Notes: generated by a model not told the origin, from the letters alone. A stretch of 64,000 nucleotides of DNA from Labedaea rhizosphaerae (GCF_004362825.1 NZ_SNXZ01000003.1:162784-226783); one strand, 5' to 3'; positions 19,084 through 29,334 are shown, counted from the stretch's first letter. Translations and numbers: made by a program.

Positions 19084-20465
19084 CAGCGTGCTCCGGGGCT
19101 GCCCGTGTCGGCGAGTAGCTCCCGCACCGCCGCCGTGAAGGCCTCTCCCCGCTGGGCGTAATTGGCGAACATGTCCATCGACGCGGCGGCGGGTGCCAGC
19201 AGCACCACATCCCCCTTGCGTGCCATCGCGCTGGCCGCGCGCACCGCTGCCGTCATGGGATCATGTTCTCCCGGCGCGAGCCGGTGGACGGGGACCTCCG
19301 GCGCGTGTCGCGCCAGTGATCGGGTGAAGACCTCGGCGTCGCGGCCCAGCACCACCACGCCGCGTAGCCGGTCGGCGACCGCGCCGACCAGATCGTCCAC
19401 TTCGGCCCCTTTGAGCAGCCCACCGGCGATCCACACGACGTGATCGTGCGCGGTGAGCGACCCGGCGGCCGCGTGCGGGTTGGTGGCCTTGGAGTCGTCG
19501 ACGAAGCGCACGCCGTCCCGCTCGCCGACCGGCACCGCTCGGTGCGCACCCGGCCGGAACGCGGTCAGCCCGGCTTTGACCGCACCCGCGCTCGCGCCGT
19601 TCGCGCGGGCCAGCGCGGCGGCGGCCAGCGCGTTGGCGACGTTGTGCCCGCCCGCGACGTGCAGGTCGCCGAGCGTGGCGAGCTCCTCGACGCCGTGCAC
19701 GGGGTCCTCGACGAAGGCGCGGTCGACCAGCAGATCCTCGACGACCCCGAGCTGACCCACGCGGGGCGTGCCCAGGGTGAACGTGATCGCGCCGGGTCCG
19801 GCGAGCTCGAGGGTCGCGGGGTCGTCGGCGTTGGCGATCCGGGTCTCGGCGCCGTGGTAGATCCGGCCCTTGTCAGCGGCGTACGCGGCGAACGTGCCGT
19901 GCCAGTCGAGGTGGTCCTCGGCGAGGTTGAGCACCGCGGCCGCCCGCGCCCGCAGCGAGCTCTGCCAGTGCAGCTGGAAGCTGGAGAGCTCCATCGCGAG
20001 CACGTCGTGGCCCGCGAGGACCGCGTCGATCACCGGCAGGCCGACGTTGCCGCACGCGACCGCGTCCAGGCCGTCGGCGCGCAGGATCTGCTCGAGCATG
20101 GTGACCGTGGTGGTCTTGCCGTTGGTGCCGGTGACGGCGAGCAACCGCGGCGGGTTCGGCTGGTCGAGGGCGATCCGGATGGCCAGCTCGACGTCGCCGA
20201 TCACCTCGATGCCCTGCTCGGCGGACGCGGTGAGCAGCGGGTGGTCCGGGCGCAGGCCGGGGCTGGTGACCACGAGGGCGGTGCCGGCCGGCGGGGTGTC
20301 CAGTCCCACCGCGAGGTGCGCGCCCGTGGCTTCGAGCGCGGCCAGCTTCGCCGGGTCGGCGTCGGTGACCGTGACGTGCGCGCCGAGCCCAGTCAGCGCG
20401 GGCGTCACCGACTTCCCGGTCACGCCCGCCCCGACGACCAGCACCCGCACGCCGTCGTATCGCAC
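19083..20465 (-). CDS. murD: UDP-MurNAc-L-Ala--D-Glu ligase
   Basis: A 460-aa cytosolic ligase adding D-Glu to UDP-MurNAc-L-Ala. The N-terminal nucleotide fold [19 protein letters not shown], the ATPase loop [20 protein letters not shown], the [13 protein letters not shown] segment and [13 protein letters not shown] near residue 320 are all typical. It sits between mraY (1-nt gap) and ftsW (1-nt overlap), so it is translated within the operon. Confidence 0.95.
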   Translation of the reverse strand: MRYDGVRVLVVGAGVTGKSVTPALTGLGAHVTVTDADPAKLAALEATGAHLAVGLDTPPAGTALVVTSPGLRPDHPLLTASAEQGIEVIGDVELAIRIALDQPNPPRLLAVTGTNGKTTTVTMLEQILRADGLDAVACGNVGLPVIDAVLAGHDVLAMELSSFQLHWQSSLRARAAAVLNLAEDHLDWHGTFAAYAADKGRIYHGAETRIANADDPATLELAGPGAITFTLGTPRVGQLGVVEDLLVDRAFVEDPVHGVEELATLGDLHVAGGHNVANALAAAALARANGASAGAVKAGLTAFRPGAHRAVPVGERDGVRFVDDSKATNPHAAAGSLTAHDHVVWIAGGLLKGAEVDDLVGAVADRLRGVVVLGRDAEVFTRSLARHAPEVPVHRLAPGEHDPMTAAVRAASAMARKGDVVLLAPAAASMDMFANYAQRGEAFTAAVRELLADTGSPGAR

Positions 20466-20466
20466 G

Positions 20467-21552
20467 TCAGCTCCCGACGGCCGTGAGCCACTCGCTGTAG
20501 AACAGGCCCAGGCCGAACATCGCGCAGATCCCGGCCAGCAGCCAGAACCTGATGATCACCGTGGTTTCCGCCCACCCGGCGAGCTCGAAGTGGTGGTGGA
20601 ACGGGGCCATGCGGAAGAACCGTTTTCGGGTGGTCCGGAAGATCGCGATCTGCAGCACCACCGACACCATCTCGACCACGAACAGGCCGCCGATCACGAT
20701 CATCAGCAGCTCGGTGTGGGTCATGATCGAGAGCCCGGCGACGAGACCGCCGAGGGCCAGCGAGCCCGTGTCACCCATGAAGATCTTGGCCGGTGCCGCG
20801 TTCCACCACAGGAAGCCGATGCAGCCACCCATGGCCGCCGCGGCGACGACGGCGAGGTCGAGCGGGTCACGCACGTGGTAGCAGCCCGAGGACGCGGCGG
20901 TCGCGCAGTCGTAGCGGAACTGCCAGAACGTGATGACCACGTAGGTGCCGAACACCATCGCCGAGGACCCGGCGGCCAGACCGTCGAGGCCATCGGTGAA
21001 GTTCACGGCGTTCGACCAGCCGCCGACGATCACGTAGCAGAACACCACGAAGCCGACCAGACCGAACGACACCCAGGCCACGTCACGGACGAACGACAGG
21101 TTCACCGACGCGGGCGTGATCCCGTTCTCGTCGGCGAACTGCACGGCCAGCACCGCGAACGCGATGCCCACGGCCAGCTGCCCGACGGTCTTGGCCGTCT
21201 TGTTCAGCCCGAGGTTGCGCTGCTGCTTGATCTTGATGAAGTCGTCGAGGAAGCCGACAAGGCCGAGCCCGACGGCCAGGAACAGCACCAGCAGGCCCGA
21301 AGCCGACGGCGGCTCGGCGTCCGGGTTGGTCATCCGGGTGATCAGGTGCGCGGCGCCGTACCCCAGCACCATCGCGGTCACGATCGCGACGCCACCCATC
21401 GTCGGCGTGCCGCGCTTGCTCTTGTGGCCCTGCGGGCCTTCCTCGCGGATCTCCTGGCCGAAACCCTGCCGGGAGAACACCCGGATCAGGTACGGCGTGA
21501 ACAGGATCGACACGATCATCGCGACGGCAGCCGCGATCAGAATGCTCTTCAC
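20467..21552 (-). CDS. mraY: Phospho-MurNAc-pentapeptide transferase
   Basis: A 361-aa polytopic membrane enzyme (about ten helices) that moves phospho-MurNAc-pentapeptide onto undecaprenyl phosphate to make lipid I. Active-site segments [31 protein letters not shown] and [12 protein letters not shown] provide the conserved aspartates, and MAPFHHHFE the His motif. An actinobacterial insert with Cys residues lies at ~205-225 ([13 protein letters not shown]). The ATG overlaps the murF stop by 4 nt. Confidence 0.97.
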   Translation of the reverse strand: MKSILIAAAVAMIVSILFTPYLIRVFSRQGFGQEIREEGPQGHKSKRGTPTMGGVAIVTAMVLGYGAAHLITRMTNPDAEPPSASGLLVLFLAVGLGLVGFLDDFIKIKQQRNLGLNKTAKTVGQLAVGIAFAVLAVQFADENGITPASVNLSFVRDVAWVSFGLVGFVVFCYVIVGGWSNAVNFTDGLDGLAAGSSAMVFGTYVVITFWQFRYDCATAASSGCYHVRDPLDLAVVAAAAMGGCIGFLWWNAAPAKIFMGDTGSLALGGLVAGLSIMTHTELLMIVIGGLFVVEMVSVVLQIAIFRTTRKRFFRMAPFHHHFELAGWAETTVIIRFWLLAGICAMFGLGLFYSEWLTAVGS

Positions 21553-23018
21553 GCGGCGTCACCCAGCAACGCCTCGGCCACCCGCCACAGGGCGGCCACC
21601 TTGGATGCCTTCACGAGCACGATGTCGCCCGGTCGCAACTGCTCTCGCAGCAACGCGACGGCGGCGTCGACGTCGGGCACGAGCACCGACTCCTCTCCGG
21701 ACGAGCCCGGCCGGCTCGCCCCGTGGTGGATGGCCGCGACGTCGGGTCCCTCGCCAACCGCCACGAGCCTGTTGATGTCGAGACGCGCGACCAGGCGGCC
21801 GAGTTCATCGTGGGCGGCAACGGCTTCGTCGCCGAGCTCGCCCATCACGCCCAGGACCGCCCAGGTGCGCCTGCGTGGTTCGGTGCGGCCCATCGCGGCC
21901 AGCGTCGACAGCGCGGCCCGCATGGACTCGGGGTTGGCGTTGTACGAATCGTTGACCACGGTCACGCCGTCCGGGGTCGTGCGGACGTCCATCCGCCGCT
22001 CGGACACCCGCTTCGCCCCCGACAGCGACTGCGCCACCAGTTCCGGGGTGGCGCCGAGTTCGAGCGCGACGGCGGCCGCGGACAACGCGTTGCCCACGTG
22101 GTGGCGGCCGTGCAGGCCGAGCGCGACGTCGGCCTCGCCGACCGGGGTGATCATCCGGAACCGCGCGCGGGCCTGGTCGTCCAGCGTCACCTCGACCGCG
22201 CGGATCTCGGCGTGCTCGGCCTCGCCGACCAGCACGACCCGGGCCCGGGTGCGGGTGGCCATCCCGGCGACCAGCGGGTCGTCGGCGTTGAGCACCGCGA
22301 GCCCGTCCAGCGGCAGGGCCTCCACCAGCTCGCCCTTGGTCTGCGCGATCGCCTCGCGTGAGCCGAACTCGCCCAGGTGCGCGGTGCCGACGTTGAGCAC
22401 GACGCCGATACGCGGCGGTGCGGTCTCGCAGAGCGACCGGATGTGCCCGACCCCGCGCGCGGAGAGCTCCAGCACGAGGTGGTCGGTCTTGGCGTCGGCG
22501 CGCAGGGCGGTCCACGGGTGGCCGAGCTCGCTGTTGAACGAGCCGGGCGGCGCGACCGTCGTGCCCAGCGGGGCGAGCACCTGCGCGATCAGGTCCTTGG
22601 TCGAGGTCTTGCCGGACGAGCCGGTGACCCCGACGACGGTGAGACCCTCGGTGTCGGTCAGCCGGTCCACGACCGTGCGGGCCAGCGCGGCCAGCCCGGC
22701 GAGCACGGCGGCGCCGGAGCCGTCGGTGTCGCCGGTGAGGGCGACCGAGCGGGTGTGCGCTTCGGATACGGGCGGGACCACGACCGCCGGCACGCCGACG
22801 GGGCGGGCTGCGAGCACGCCGACGGCGCCGTCGCGGATGGCCGCCGCGGCGAAGTCGTGGCCGTCCACCCGCTCCCCGGGGATGGCCACGAAGAGCCCGC
22901 CCTCGGTGACCTTGCGCGAATCGAACTCCACGGAGCCGGTGACCACCGGCGTCCCGTCCGTGTCGCTCAAGGTGCCGCCGACCGCTCGCGCGATCTCGGC
23001 CAGTGTCAGGGGGATCAT
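21549..23018 (-). CDS. murF: UDP-MurNAc-tripeptide--D-Ala-D-Ala ligase
   Basis: A 489-aa cytosolic ligase completing the UDP-MurNAc pentapeptide. It shows the ATPase loop [20 protein letters not shown], the segment [12 protein letters not shown] and the C-terminal [15 protein letters not shown] motif typical of MurF. The start ATG at 23018 overlaps the murE stop by 4 nt, and the stop overlaps mraY by 4 nt. Length is normal. Confidence 0.96.
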   Translation of the reverse strand: MIPLTLAEIARAVGGTLSDTDGTPVVTGSVEFDSRKVTEGGLFVAIPGERVDGHDFAAAAIRDGAVGVLAARPVGVPAVVVPPVSEAHTRSVALTGDTDGSGAAVLAGLAALARTVVDRLTDTEGLTVVGVTGSSGKTSTKDLIAQVLAPLGTTVAPPGSFNSELGHPWTALRADAKTDHLVLELSARGVGHIRSLCETAPPRIGVVLNVGTAHLGEFGSREAIAQTKGELVEALPLDGLAVLNADDPLVAGMATRTRARVVLVGEAEHAEIRAVEVTLDDQARARFRMITPVGEADVALGLHGRHHVGNALSAAAVALELGATPELVAQSLSGAKRVSERRMDVRTTPDGVTVVNDSYNANPESMRAALSTLAAMGRTEPRRRTWAVLGVMGELGDEAVAAHDELGRLVARLDINRLVAVGEGPDVAAIHHGASRPGSSGEESVLVPDVDAAVALLREQLRPGDIVLVKASKVAALWRVAEALLGDAA

Positions 23019-24568
23019 CCGTTTCCCTCCAGGCGCTCGCGGATGGCGGCGGCCAGCTCGTCGCGGTCGGAGAACGGGTGCACGACGCCCGCGACCTCTT
23101 GCCCGGTCTCGTGGCCCTTGCCCGCGATCACCACGATGTCGCCGTCGTGCGCGCGGTGCACGGCCTCGACGATGGCCTTGCGCCGGTCGCCGATGTCGAG
23201 CACCTCACCGCGCTGCGATTCGGGCAGTTCCAGGGCGCCGGCGGCCATCTCGGCGCGGATGGCGGCCGGTTGCTCGCTGCGCGGGTTGTCGTCGGTGACG
23301 ATCAGGACGTCGCTGCGCCGCGCGGCCTCGGCGCCCATCATCGGCCGCTTGCCCCGGTCGCGGTCGCCACCGCAGCCGAGCACGACGATGAGCCGGCCGT
23401 CGGTCTGCGCGCGCATCGCGTCGAGCGCGAGCGCGACGGCGGCCGGTTTGTGCGAGTAGTCGACCACCGCGGTGAAACCCTGGCCCATGGCCACGCGTTC
23501 CATCCGGCCCGGAACCTCCACAGCGGACAGTCCGGTCCGGATCGCCGCCGCGTCCACACCGGACGCGTGCAGGCACGCGGCGGCCAGCGCCGCGTTGGCG
23601 ATGTTGAACGTGCCGGGCAGCGGCAACGTGGTCTCGATGGTCAGGCCGTCCGGGCCGTGCAGGGTGAAGGTCTGCTCGCCCGTCGGGGAGGCGGTGATGC
23701 CGGTGGCGGTCCACTGGGCGTCACCGGTCGTGGACACCGTGATGGTGTTCGGGTGGACCAGGCGCTTGCCCCAGTCGCTGTCGGTGCAGACGACCTCGAT
23801 GGCCGACCGGCCGTCGAACAGCATGGACTTGGCGGCGAAGTAGTCCTCCATGTCCTTGTGGAAGTCGAGGTGGTCCTGCGAGAGGTTGGTGAACGCGCCG
23901 ACCGCGTACCGCGTGCCCGCCACCCGGCCCAGCGCCAGCGCGTGGCTGGAGACCTCCATCGGCACGTGGGTGACCCCGCGCTCGACCATCACGGCGAGCA
24001 GCGCCTGCAGGTCAGGGGCCTCCGGCGTGGTGAACGCGCTGGAGATGCGGCTGCCCGCGATCCGCGTCTCGACGGTGCCGATGAGCCCGGTGGTGCGCCC
24101 GGCGGCCCGGAGCCCGGACTCGATCAGGTAGGCCGTCGTCGTCTTGCCGGACGTGCCGGTCACCCCGATCATGTCGAGGTTGCGCGACGGCTCGCCGTAG
24201 ATCCAGGAGGCGAGCGGGCCGAGGACGCCGCGCGGGTCCGGGTGCACGATCACCGGGACGGCGAGGCCGGCGAGCTTGCGGGCGCCCGCGTCGTCGGTGA
24301 GGACGGCGGCGGCGCCGGCGGCGACGGCCCCGGCGGCGAAGTCGGCACCGTGCACGTTGGCCCCGGGCAGCGCGGCGAAGAGGTCGCCGGGCAGCACGTG
24401 CTGGGCACGCAACGTGGCACCGGTGAGCGCGACCGACGTCGGGTCGAGGTCCTCAGGAGTGGTCAACTGGGCATCGGCCCGCGCGACCAGCGTGGTGAGC
24501 GGCACGGGTTCGATCCGGAGCGGGCGTGGCGGCGCGGTGACTGCCTTGCCCTCGAGCTTGGCGGGCAC
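23015..24568 (-). CDS. murE: UDP-MurNAc-L-Ala-D-Glu--meso-DAP ligase
   Basis: A 517-aa cytosolic ligase adding the third stem residue. The ATPase loop MIGVTGTSGKTTTAYLIESG is intact, and the DNPR motif (VTDDNPRSEQP) marks meso-diaminopimelate as substrate rather than lysine, so the wall is probably of the A1-gamma type. GTG 24568 (VPAKLEGKAV) was chosen on family length with a weak AGGTAG site; the frame is open to 24673. A GC-rich hairpin separates it from ftsI, so it may be only partly coupled to the upstream genes. Confidence 0.93.
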   Translation of the reverse strand: MPAKLEGKAVTAPPRPLRIEPVPLTTLVARADAQLTTPEDLDPTSVALTGATLRAQHVLPGDLFAALPGANVHGADFAAGAVAAGAAAVLTDDAGARKLAGLAVPVIVHPDPRGVLGPLASWIYGEPSRNLDMIGVTGTSGKTTTAYLIESGLRAAGRTTGLIGTVETRIAGSRISSAFTTPEAPDLQALLAVMVERGVTHVPMEVSSHALALGRVAGTRYAVGAFTNLSQDHLDFHKDMEDYFAAKSMLFDGRSAIEVVCTDSDWGKRLVHPNTITVSTTGDAQWTATGITASPTGEQTFTLHGPDGLTIETTLPLPGTFNIANAALAAACLHASGVDAAAIRTGLSAVEVPGRMERVAMGQGFTAVVDYSHKPAAVALALDAMRAQTDGRLIVVLGCGGDRDRGKRPMMGAEAARRSDVLIVTDDNPRSEQPAAIRAEMAAGALELPESQRGEVLDIGDRRKAIVEAVHRAHDGDIVVIAGKGHETGQEVAGVVHPFSDRDELAAAIRERLEGNG

Positions 24569-24688
24569 GCGCGAGAGGCTACCTGCGCACGCTCGGCGAC
24601 CGTGCGACCCCCGGTGATCGCGCCGTGATCCTCTTGTGCTGTGTCCGATTGCGCTCTCTTCGTTCGCGCGCATGGCGGCCTCTTGACG

Positions 24689-24732
24689 GGCTGGCTCGCC
24701 TGCGGCGCCGGAGCGCCTGCGGCGAACCAGCC
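24689..24732 (-). terminator. Hairpin between ftsI and murE
   Basis: GGCTGG (24689-24694) pairs with CCAGCC (24727-24732) around an inner GGCGC/GCGCC stem with loop CGGA (24704-24717); the element is built on two direct copies of GCCTGCGGCG. It may be an attenuating terminator or RNA processing site in the dcw transcript. No T-tract is present. Confidence 0.35.
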
Positions 24733-24774
24733 CCGGCCGCCATGGTGGTGGTCACCTGGAGAAGCGGTGCCCGG

Positions 24775-26754
24775 TCAGCTGGGGAGCTGGAGGGTGACGA
24801 CCGGGGTTTCCGTCTTGGACAACGGAATGTTGTACTTCTGCGCCAGGAACGATGCCACGTCGTGGAACAGCGGCGCCGCCGAGTGTCCATCCGGGCTGGT
24901 GTAGACCGGCCGGTCCAGCACGATGCCCACCACGAACCGCGGGCTGTCGGCGGGCAGGATCCCCGCGAACGTGATCCAGTAGTTGGAATTGCTGTACGTG
25001 TGGGTCACCGGGTTGATCTGCTGCGCCGTCCCCGTCTTCCCGGAGACCTGGTACCCGGGCAACGCGGCCTGCGGCGCCGTCCCCGAGTTCGGGTACGGCG
25101 CACCCTGGGTCACCGCGCGCAACATGTTCCGCACGGTGATCGCCGTCTGCGGCTTCACCACGCGGATCCCTTGCGGGCGCGGCATTTGCACCCGCGAGCC
25201 GTCCGGACGGACCTCCGCCGAGATGATCCGCGGCGGCACGCGCACCCCGTCGTTCGCCACCGTCTGGTACATGGAAGCCATCTGCAGCACGGTCATCGAC
25301 AAGCCCTGACCGATCGGCAGGTTGCCGAACGTGCTGCCCGACCACTGGCTGCGCGGCGGCACCGAACCCGGGGACTCGCCCGGCAGGCCGATGCCCGTGC
25401 GCTGCCCGAGGCCGAGGCGCTTGAGCATGTCCGAGAACCGGTCCGGCCCGACCCGCTGCGCCAGCTCCAGCGTGCCCACATTGGACGACTTCGCGAAGAT
25501 GCCCGTCGTCGTCATCTGGAGCAGGCCGTGCGACCAGGCGTCGTGGACGGTGCGGTCGGCGACCTGGATCTGGCCCGGCACCTCGTGGACGGCGGTCGGG
25601 GTCGTGATGCCGTACTCGATCGACGCCAGGGCGGTGACGACCTTGTTGACCGAGCCCGGTTCGTACGGGTTGCTCACGGCCGGGTTGGCCATGGCCGCGT
25701 TGTCGTAGGTGGGCTTGTTGGGGTCGAAGCTCTTGTCGTTGGCCAGCGCGTAGACCTCGCCGGTGTGCGCGTCCATGATCACCGCGCTCGCGCTGTGCGC
25801 ACCGGCCTTCTTGGCGAAGGCGGCCAAGTGCTCCTGCAGGTAGTACTGCACGTCGCCGTCGATGGTGAGCACGACGTCCGACCCGTCCACCGCGGCCTGC
25901 GTCTGGCGCACGGTACCGGGGATGACCACGCCGTCGTCGCCCTCCTCGGTGTCCACCACCTGGTGGCCGGGGGTGCCGGCGAGCATGAGGTCCAGCGAGC
26001 TCTCCAGCCCGGACAGGCCGTGCAGGTTGTGGTTGCGGGTGTCCGGGTCGTCCATCCGCCAGTTCGCGACGCCGACGATGTTGGACGCGAGGTTGTGCCC
26101 GGGGTAGTCGCGCACCGCGCGCACCTCGGCGCTGACCTCGGGGAACTCGTCGGTGATCGTCCGCGCCTTCGACGGGTCGATGTTGTTGACCAGGTACACG
26201 AACTTCGCCGCGGACCGCAGCTTGGCCAGCATCTGGTGCGCGTCGACACCGAGCACGTCCTGCATCCGCTGGGCCAGCTTGGCCGAGTGGGCCTCGTAGT
26301 TGTCGAACTGGCCGGGGTGCTTGGCCGCGGCCTGGTCCCACTGCTTGCGCATGGCCTGCGGCCGGTACGAGAGCGTGCGGACCTCGACGCTGAACGCCAG
26401 CGGCGAACCGTTGCGATCCACAATGGACCCCCGAACGGCCTGCACGTCGACGGTCGCCGAGCGCTGCCGCTGCGACTTCGCCGACAACGCGGGCGCCTCG
26501 AACGCCTGCACCTGCACCAGCTTCACGCCGGTCGCGATCAACCCGATCACCAGCAGGATGCGCACCACCCGCACGCGGATGCGGTGATCCGCCCGTGCCG
26601 GGCGACGCCGGACCCGCCGTGGCCCCGACCGCCGCGGTGGCGCCGGGCGGCGGGCAGGCGGGCGCGGCCGACCGCCGCGCGGTTCCGTGCGGGGAACGCG
26701 CGGCGGGAGCCCGCCACCACCCGGCTTGCGGCCGGGCACCCGTCCCGCCGGCAT
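24775..26754 (-). CDS. ftsI: Septal transpeptidase FtsI (PBP3-like)
   Basis: A 659-aa class B PBP, the septal cross-linking partner of FtsW. A basic Arg/Pro-rich cytoplasmic tail (1-60) precedes a membrane helix (~64-82) and the dimerisation domain (~95-300). The transpeptidase domain has SVNK (368-371), SSN (423-425) and KTG (573-575), all intact. ATG 26754 overlaps the ftsL stop as TGATG. Longer upstream frames lie within ftsL and were discarded. Confidence 0.96.
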   Translation of the reverse strand: MPAGRVPGRKPGGGGLPPRVPRTEPRGGRPRPPARRPAPPRRSGPRRVRRRPARADHRIRVRVVRILLVIGLIATGVKLVQVQAFEAPALSAKSQRQRSATVDVQAVRGSIVDRNGSPLAFSVEVRTLSYRPQAMRKQWDQAAAKHPGQFDNYEAHSAKLAQRMQDVLGVDAHQMLAKLRSAAKFVYLVNNIDPSKARTITDEFPEVSAEVRAVRDYPGHNLASNIVGVANWRMDDPDTRNHNLHGLSGLESSLDLMLAGTPGHQVVDTEEGDDGVVIPGTVRQTQAAVDGSDVVLTIDGDVQYYLQEHLAAFAKKAGAHSASAVIMDAHTGEVYALANDKSFDPNKPTYDNAAMANPAVSNPYEPGSVNKVVTALASIEYGITTPTAVHEVPGQIQVADRTVHDAWSHGLLQMTTTGIFAKSSNVGTLELAQRVGPDRFSDMLKRLGLGQRTGIGLPGESPGSVPPRSQWSGSTFGNLPIGQGLSMTVLQMASMYQTVANDGVRVPPRIISAEVRPDGSRVQMPRPQGIRVVKPQTAITVRNMLRAVTQGAPYPNSGTAPQAALPGYQVSGKTGTAQQINPVTHTYSNSNYWITFAGILPADSPRFVVGIVLDRPVYTSPDGHSAAPLFHDVASFLAQKYNIPLSKTETPVVTLQLPS

Positions 26755-27497
26755 CAGCCGTGGTCCTGCCCGTGCTGGTCGGCCTGAGCACCACCGTGGC
26801 TGTCCGCGTCGTGACCGGCCGCGTCGTGACCGGCCGGCGGGGGCGTGCTGGTGCTGGTCGGCGTGGTGGTCTTCGGCGGCTTGGGCGCCTCGGCCTTCTT
26901 GGGGTCGCCGACCATGCGGACCTTGCCGTCCGGCCCGACCACCAGGTATGCCGGGTCGCCGCTGGGCACCATGCCCAGCTCCTGCGCCCGCTTCGCCAGC
27001 GCGGACGCCGAGTCCATGCTGGTCACCTCGCGCTGCAACTGCTCGGCCTGCTCCGACAGCGCGGCAACGCCCTTCTTGGCGTCGTCGAGCTTGTAGGAGT
27101 CGGCGATCGCCTGCGTCGAGAGCCACAGCGTGGTCGCGACACCGACCAGCAGCATGCTGATCACCAGCACCACGAACGTCGCCGTGGACGCCTGCTTGCG
27201 CGGCACCGGCTGACGCCTGGGCCGCGACTCCGCACGGGCCTCGCGCACCGGCTCGGTGCCCGGCCGGGTGCGCACGCGGGGACCGCCGTCGCGGCGGCCT
27301 TCACGCTGCGCGCGCCGGGCGTAGGCGCGCTCGGCCGCCGCCGACCGGGTGCGGCGCGGCCGCTCGGCGGGCGCCAGCCGTTCCGGCTGCTCGACCGTGG
27401 TGGCGCCGGCCTTGGCCGCGGCACCGTTCTTGGCGGCACCAGTCTTGGCTGCGGCGCCGGCGGCGCGCTTCTTGTCAGTACGTGCCGGTGCCGTCAT
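26754..27497 (-). CDS. ftsL: FtsL-like division protein with His-rich tail
   Basis: A 247-aa bitopic protein in the FtsL position. A long Ala/Arg/Lys-rich cytoplasmic part (1-~130) precedes one membrane helix (ATFVVLVISMLLVGVATTLW) and a short leucine-zipper coiled coil (EQAEQLQREVTSMDSASAL, then AKRAQELGMVPS). The extracytoplasmic C-terminus is unusual: a Lys/Pro/Thr linker, then a tail with five His among its last 25 residues (GHDAAGHDADSHGG and onward). The start overlaps the rsmH stop by 1 nt and its stop overlaps ftsI. Confidence 0.9.
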   Translation of the reverse strand: MTAPARTDKKRAAGAAAKTGAAKNGAAAKAGATTVEQPERLAPAERPRRTRSAAAERAYARRAQREGRRDGGPRVRTRPGTEPVREARAESRPRRQPVPRKQASTATFVVLVISMLLVGVATTLWLSTQAIADSYKLDDAKKGVAALSEQAEQLQREVTSMDSASALAKRAQELGMVPSGDPAYLVVGPDGKVRMVGDPKKAEAPKPPKTTTPTSTSTPPPAGHDAAGHDADSHGGAQADQHGQDHG

Positions 27498-28447
27498 CAC
27501 GCAGCCTCCCTGATCCGCTCCGCCGCCCGCAGCCGCACCGACGCGGCCCGCGGGTTGCGCTCCTTCTCTTCCTCGTCCGCCTGCTCGGCCCCCCTGGTGA
27601 GCAGGCGAAGCTGCGGGGCGTGCCCGGGGAGTTCCACGGGCACGCCCTGCGGGGTGCGCGAGCGCGCCAGTTCGGCGAACGCCCGCTTGACGATCCGGTC
27701 CTCCAGGGACTGGTAGGCCTCCACGACGATCCGGCCGCCGACCACCAACGCGGCCAGGGCCGCGGGGATGGCGTCGGTCAGCACGTCCAGTTCGGCGTTG
27801 ACCTCGATGCGCAGCGCCTGGAACGTGCGCTTGGCCGGGTGCCCGCCGGTGCGCCGCGTCGCCGCGGGCACGTTCGCGTAGATCAGCTCGACCAGCCGGC
27901 CACTGGTGGTGAACGGCTCCTTCTCGCGTTCGGCGACGATCGCCTTGGCGATGCGCTGGGCGAAGCGCTCCTCGCCGTACTCGCGCAGGATCCGGGTCAG
28001 GTCGGCGACCGAGTACGTGTTCAGCACGTCGGCCGCGGTCTGCCCCGTGGTCGGGTCCATCCGCATGTCCAGGGCCGCGTCCGCGCGGTAGGCGAAGCCG
28101 CGCTCGGCCACGTCCAGCTGCATCGAGGAGACGCCGAGGTCGAACAGGATGCCGTGCACGCCGTCGATGTCGAGGTCGTCGAGCGCCTCGGGCAGCTTGT
28201 CGTAGACCGCGTGCACCAGGTGCACCCGGTCGCCGTGCTTGGCCAGGCGCTCGCCGGAGCGGGCCAGCGCCGCGGGGTCGCGGTCGAGGCCGACGAGCCG
28301 CAGCTCGGGGTGGGCGGAGAGCAACGCGTCGGCGTGACCGCCGAGACCGAGGGTCGCGTCGACCAGGATCGCGCCCGGCTTGTCCAGCGCGGGGGCGAGC
28401 AGGTCGAGGACGCGGTCCAGCAACACCGGAACATGCGTCGGTTGCAT
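27497..28447 (-). CDS. rsmH: 16S rRNA (cytosine1402-N4)-methyltransferase
   Basis: A 316-aa SAM-dependent methyltransferase (MraW) acting on C1402 of 16S r[17 protein letters not shown] opens the protein, [14 protein letters not shown] binds SAM, and [11 protein letters not shown] is the family signature; [13 protein letters not shown] lies further on. ATG 28447 is preceded by a GTG (28450) that is also possible; GGAGGGGG lies upstream of both. It is second in the dcw operon, 172 bp after mraZ. That gap holds CCGATAAAAAAATCGG (28492-28507), an inverted repeat with an A-tract, unusual in this GC-rich DNA. Confidence 0.95.
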   Translation of the reverse strand: MQPTHVPVLLDRVLDLLAPALDKPGAILVDATLGLGGHADALLSAHPELRLVGLDRDPAALARSGERLAKHGDRVHLVHAVYDKLPEALDDLDIDGVHGILFDLGVSSMQLDVAERGFAYRADAALDMRMDPTTGQTAADVLNTYSVADLTRILREYGEERFAQRIAKAIVAEREKEPFTTSGRLVELIYANVPAATRRTGGHPAKRTFQALRIEVNAELDVLTDAIPAALAALVVGGRIVVEAYQSLEDRIVKRAFAELARSRTPQGVPVELPGHAPQLRLLTRGAEQADEEEKERNPRAASVRLRAAERIREAA

Positions 28448-28619
28448 CACGGACCCCCTCCCTGCGGACCAACTGCGCCGACCAAATCGGGCCGATAAAA
28501 AAATCGGGTGCCGCCAGGTCCCCGCCCGCCCGTCGAACCTGGCGCCGGGGAAGGTGCGCCAGGGTCGAGAGTCGAGCGGACCGAGGCCTCACGACACCCG
28601 ATGTGCTGCTCCCGCGTGG

Positions 28620-29051
28620 TCAGAAGATCCCGGGAAGGGCCTCCTCCTGACCTTGCGAATAGCTGTCCTCGTGCTCGTCGAGGTAGCTCTGCCACGCCTG
28701 CGAGTCCCAGATCTCCAGCCGGGTGATCGCACCGATGACCACGCACTCCTTGGTCAGCGCGGCGTAGCGCCGCAACTCCGGTGCGATCGCGATCCGCCCC
28801 TGGCCATCGGGTCGCTGCTCGTCGGTTCCGGCGAACAGGTACCGCTGGTAGGCGCGTACCGCCTCGTTGGTGAAGGGCGCCGCGGCGACCTTCTTGGCCA
28901 TTTCCTCGAACTCGGCCCGGGGGAACACGTAGAGGCAGTGGTCCTGCCCCTTCGTGACCATGAGCCCGCCCGCGAGGGCGTCGCGGAACTTGGCCGGCAG
29001 CGTGAGCCGCCCCTTGTCGTCGAGTTTGGGCGTGTGCGTGCCGAGAAACAC
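28620..29051 (-). CDS. mraZ: Transcriptional regulator MraZ
   Basis: A 143-aa AbrB-fold regulator with two MraZ domains, signatures [19 protein letters not shown] (residues ~4-22) and [18 protein letters not shown] in the second half. MraZ proteins form rings and bind direct repeats in their own promoter to repress the dcw operon. The start is GTG 29051 behind GGGGAGGTGG; upstream frames cross the promoter. It is the first gene of the cluster and its likely operator lies directly upstream. Confidence 0.95.
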   Translation of the reverse strand: MFLGTHTPKLDDKGRLTLPAKFRDALAGGLMVTKGQDHCLYVFPRAEFEEMAKKVAAAPFTNEAVRAYQRYLFAGTDEQRPDGQGRIAIAPELRRYAALTKECVVIGAITRLEIWDSQAWQSYLDEHEDSYSQGQEEALPGIF

Positions 29052-29105
29052 GGCACCCACCTCCCCACCGACCCGTTGGCGGACCGGTCGTGGGACTCCC
29101 TGCTG

Positions 29106-29147
29106 CCCCACTGTCCACCACACTACCCCACTTTTCACCACCGTCAA
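29106..29147 (-). promoter_or_regulatory. mraZ promoter with four-repeat MraZ box
   Basis: Minus strand: -35 TTGACG (29147-29142), 16-bp spacer, -10 TAGTGT (29125-29120). Four elements, GTGGTG, GTGGGG, GTGGTG and GTGGGG, begin at 29141, 29131, 29121 and 29111, exactly 10 bp apart. They fill the spacer and cover the -10. This matches the helical direct-repeat layout of known MraZ boxes and would let MraZ block RNA polymerase. Confidence 0.85.
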
Positions 29148-29193
29148 CACGAAACGCGCGCGCCGCGCGGCGCGATTAAGGACGTTTGTGCAG

Positions 29194-29334
29194 GTGAAAC
29201 GGGTGGGGGCGAAGTGGGGGGTGGTGGTGGGGCACCCGCGGGCCCAAGGGCCGAACGGAGTCAATCCCATCCGTAGGCGGTCCACCGAAGCTTCGCGCCC
29301 GCACAATGTGGGGAGAAGTGGGGACGGATGTGGC
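29194..29334 (+). promoter_or_regulatory. GTGGGG repeat arrays facing moxR
   Basis: On the plus strand GTG-led elements start at 29194 (GTGAAA), 29203 (GTGGGG), 29214 (GTGGGG) and 29224 (GTGGTG), and again at 29308 (GTGGGG), 29318 (GTGGGG) and 29330 (GTGGCC): spacings 9, 11, 10 and then 10, 12 bp. They have the same sequence as the mraZ box but face the opposite way, toward moxR. A TTGACA (29354-29359) follows without a clear -10. Second-site MraZ control of moxR is a guess. Nothing else was seen in this 405-bp gap. Confidence 0.45.

Noticed and set aside
17584-19210. MurG apparently fused to a 540-residue N-terminal extension
   Set aside because: The extension is a wrong-frame reading of ftsW; a TTG with a good Shine-Dalgarno gives a normal 369-aa MurG.
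24500-24525. GGTTCGATCC, similar to a tRNA T-loop
   Set aside because: No acceptor or anticodon arms around it, and it encodes part of the MurE N-terminus.
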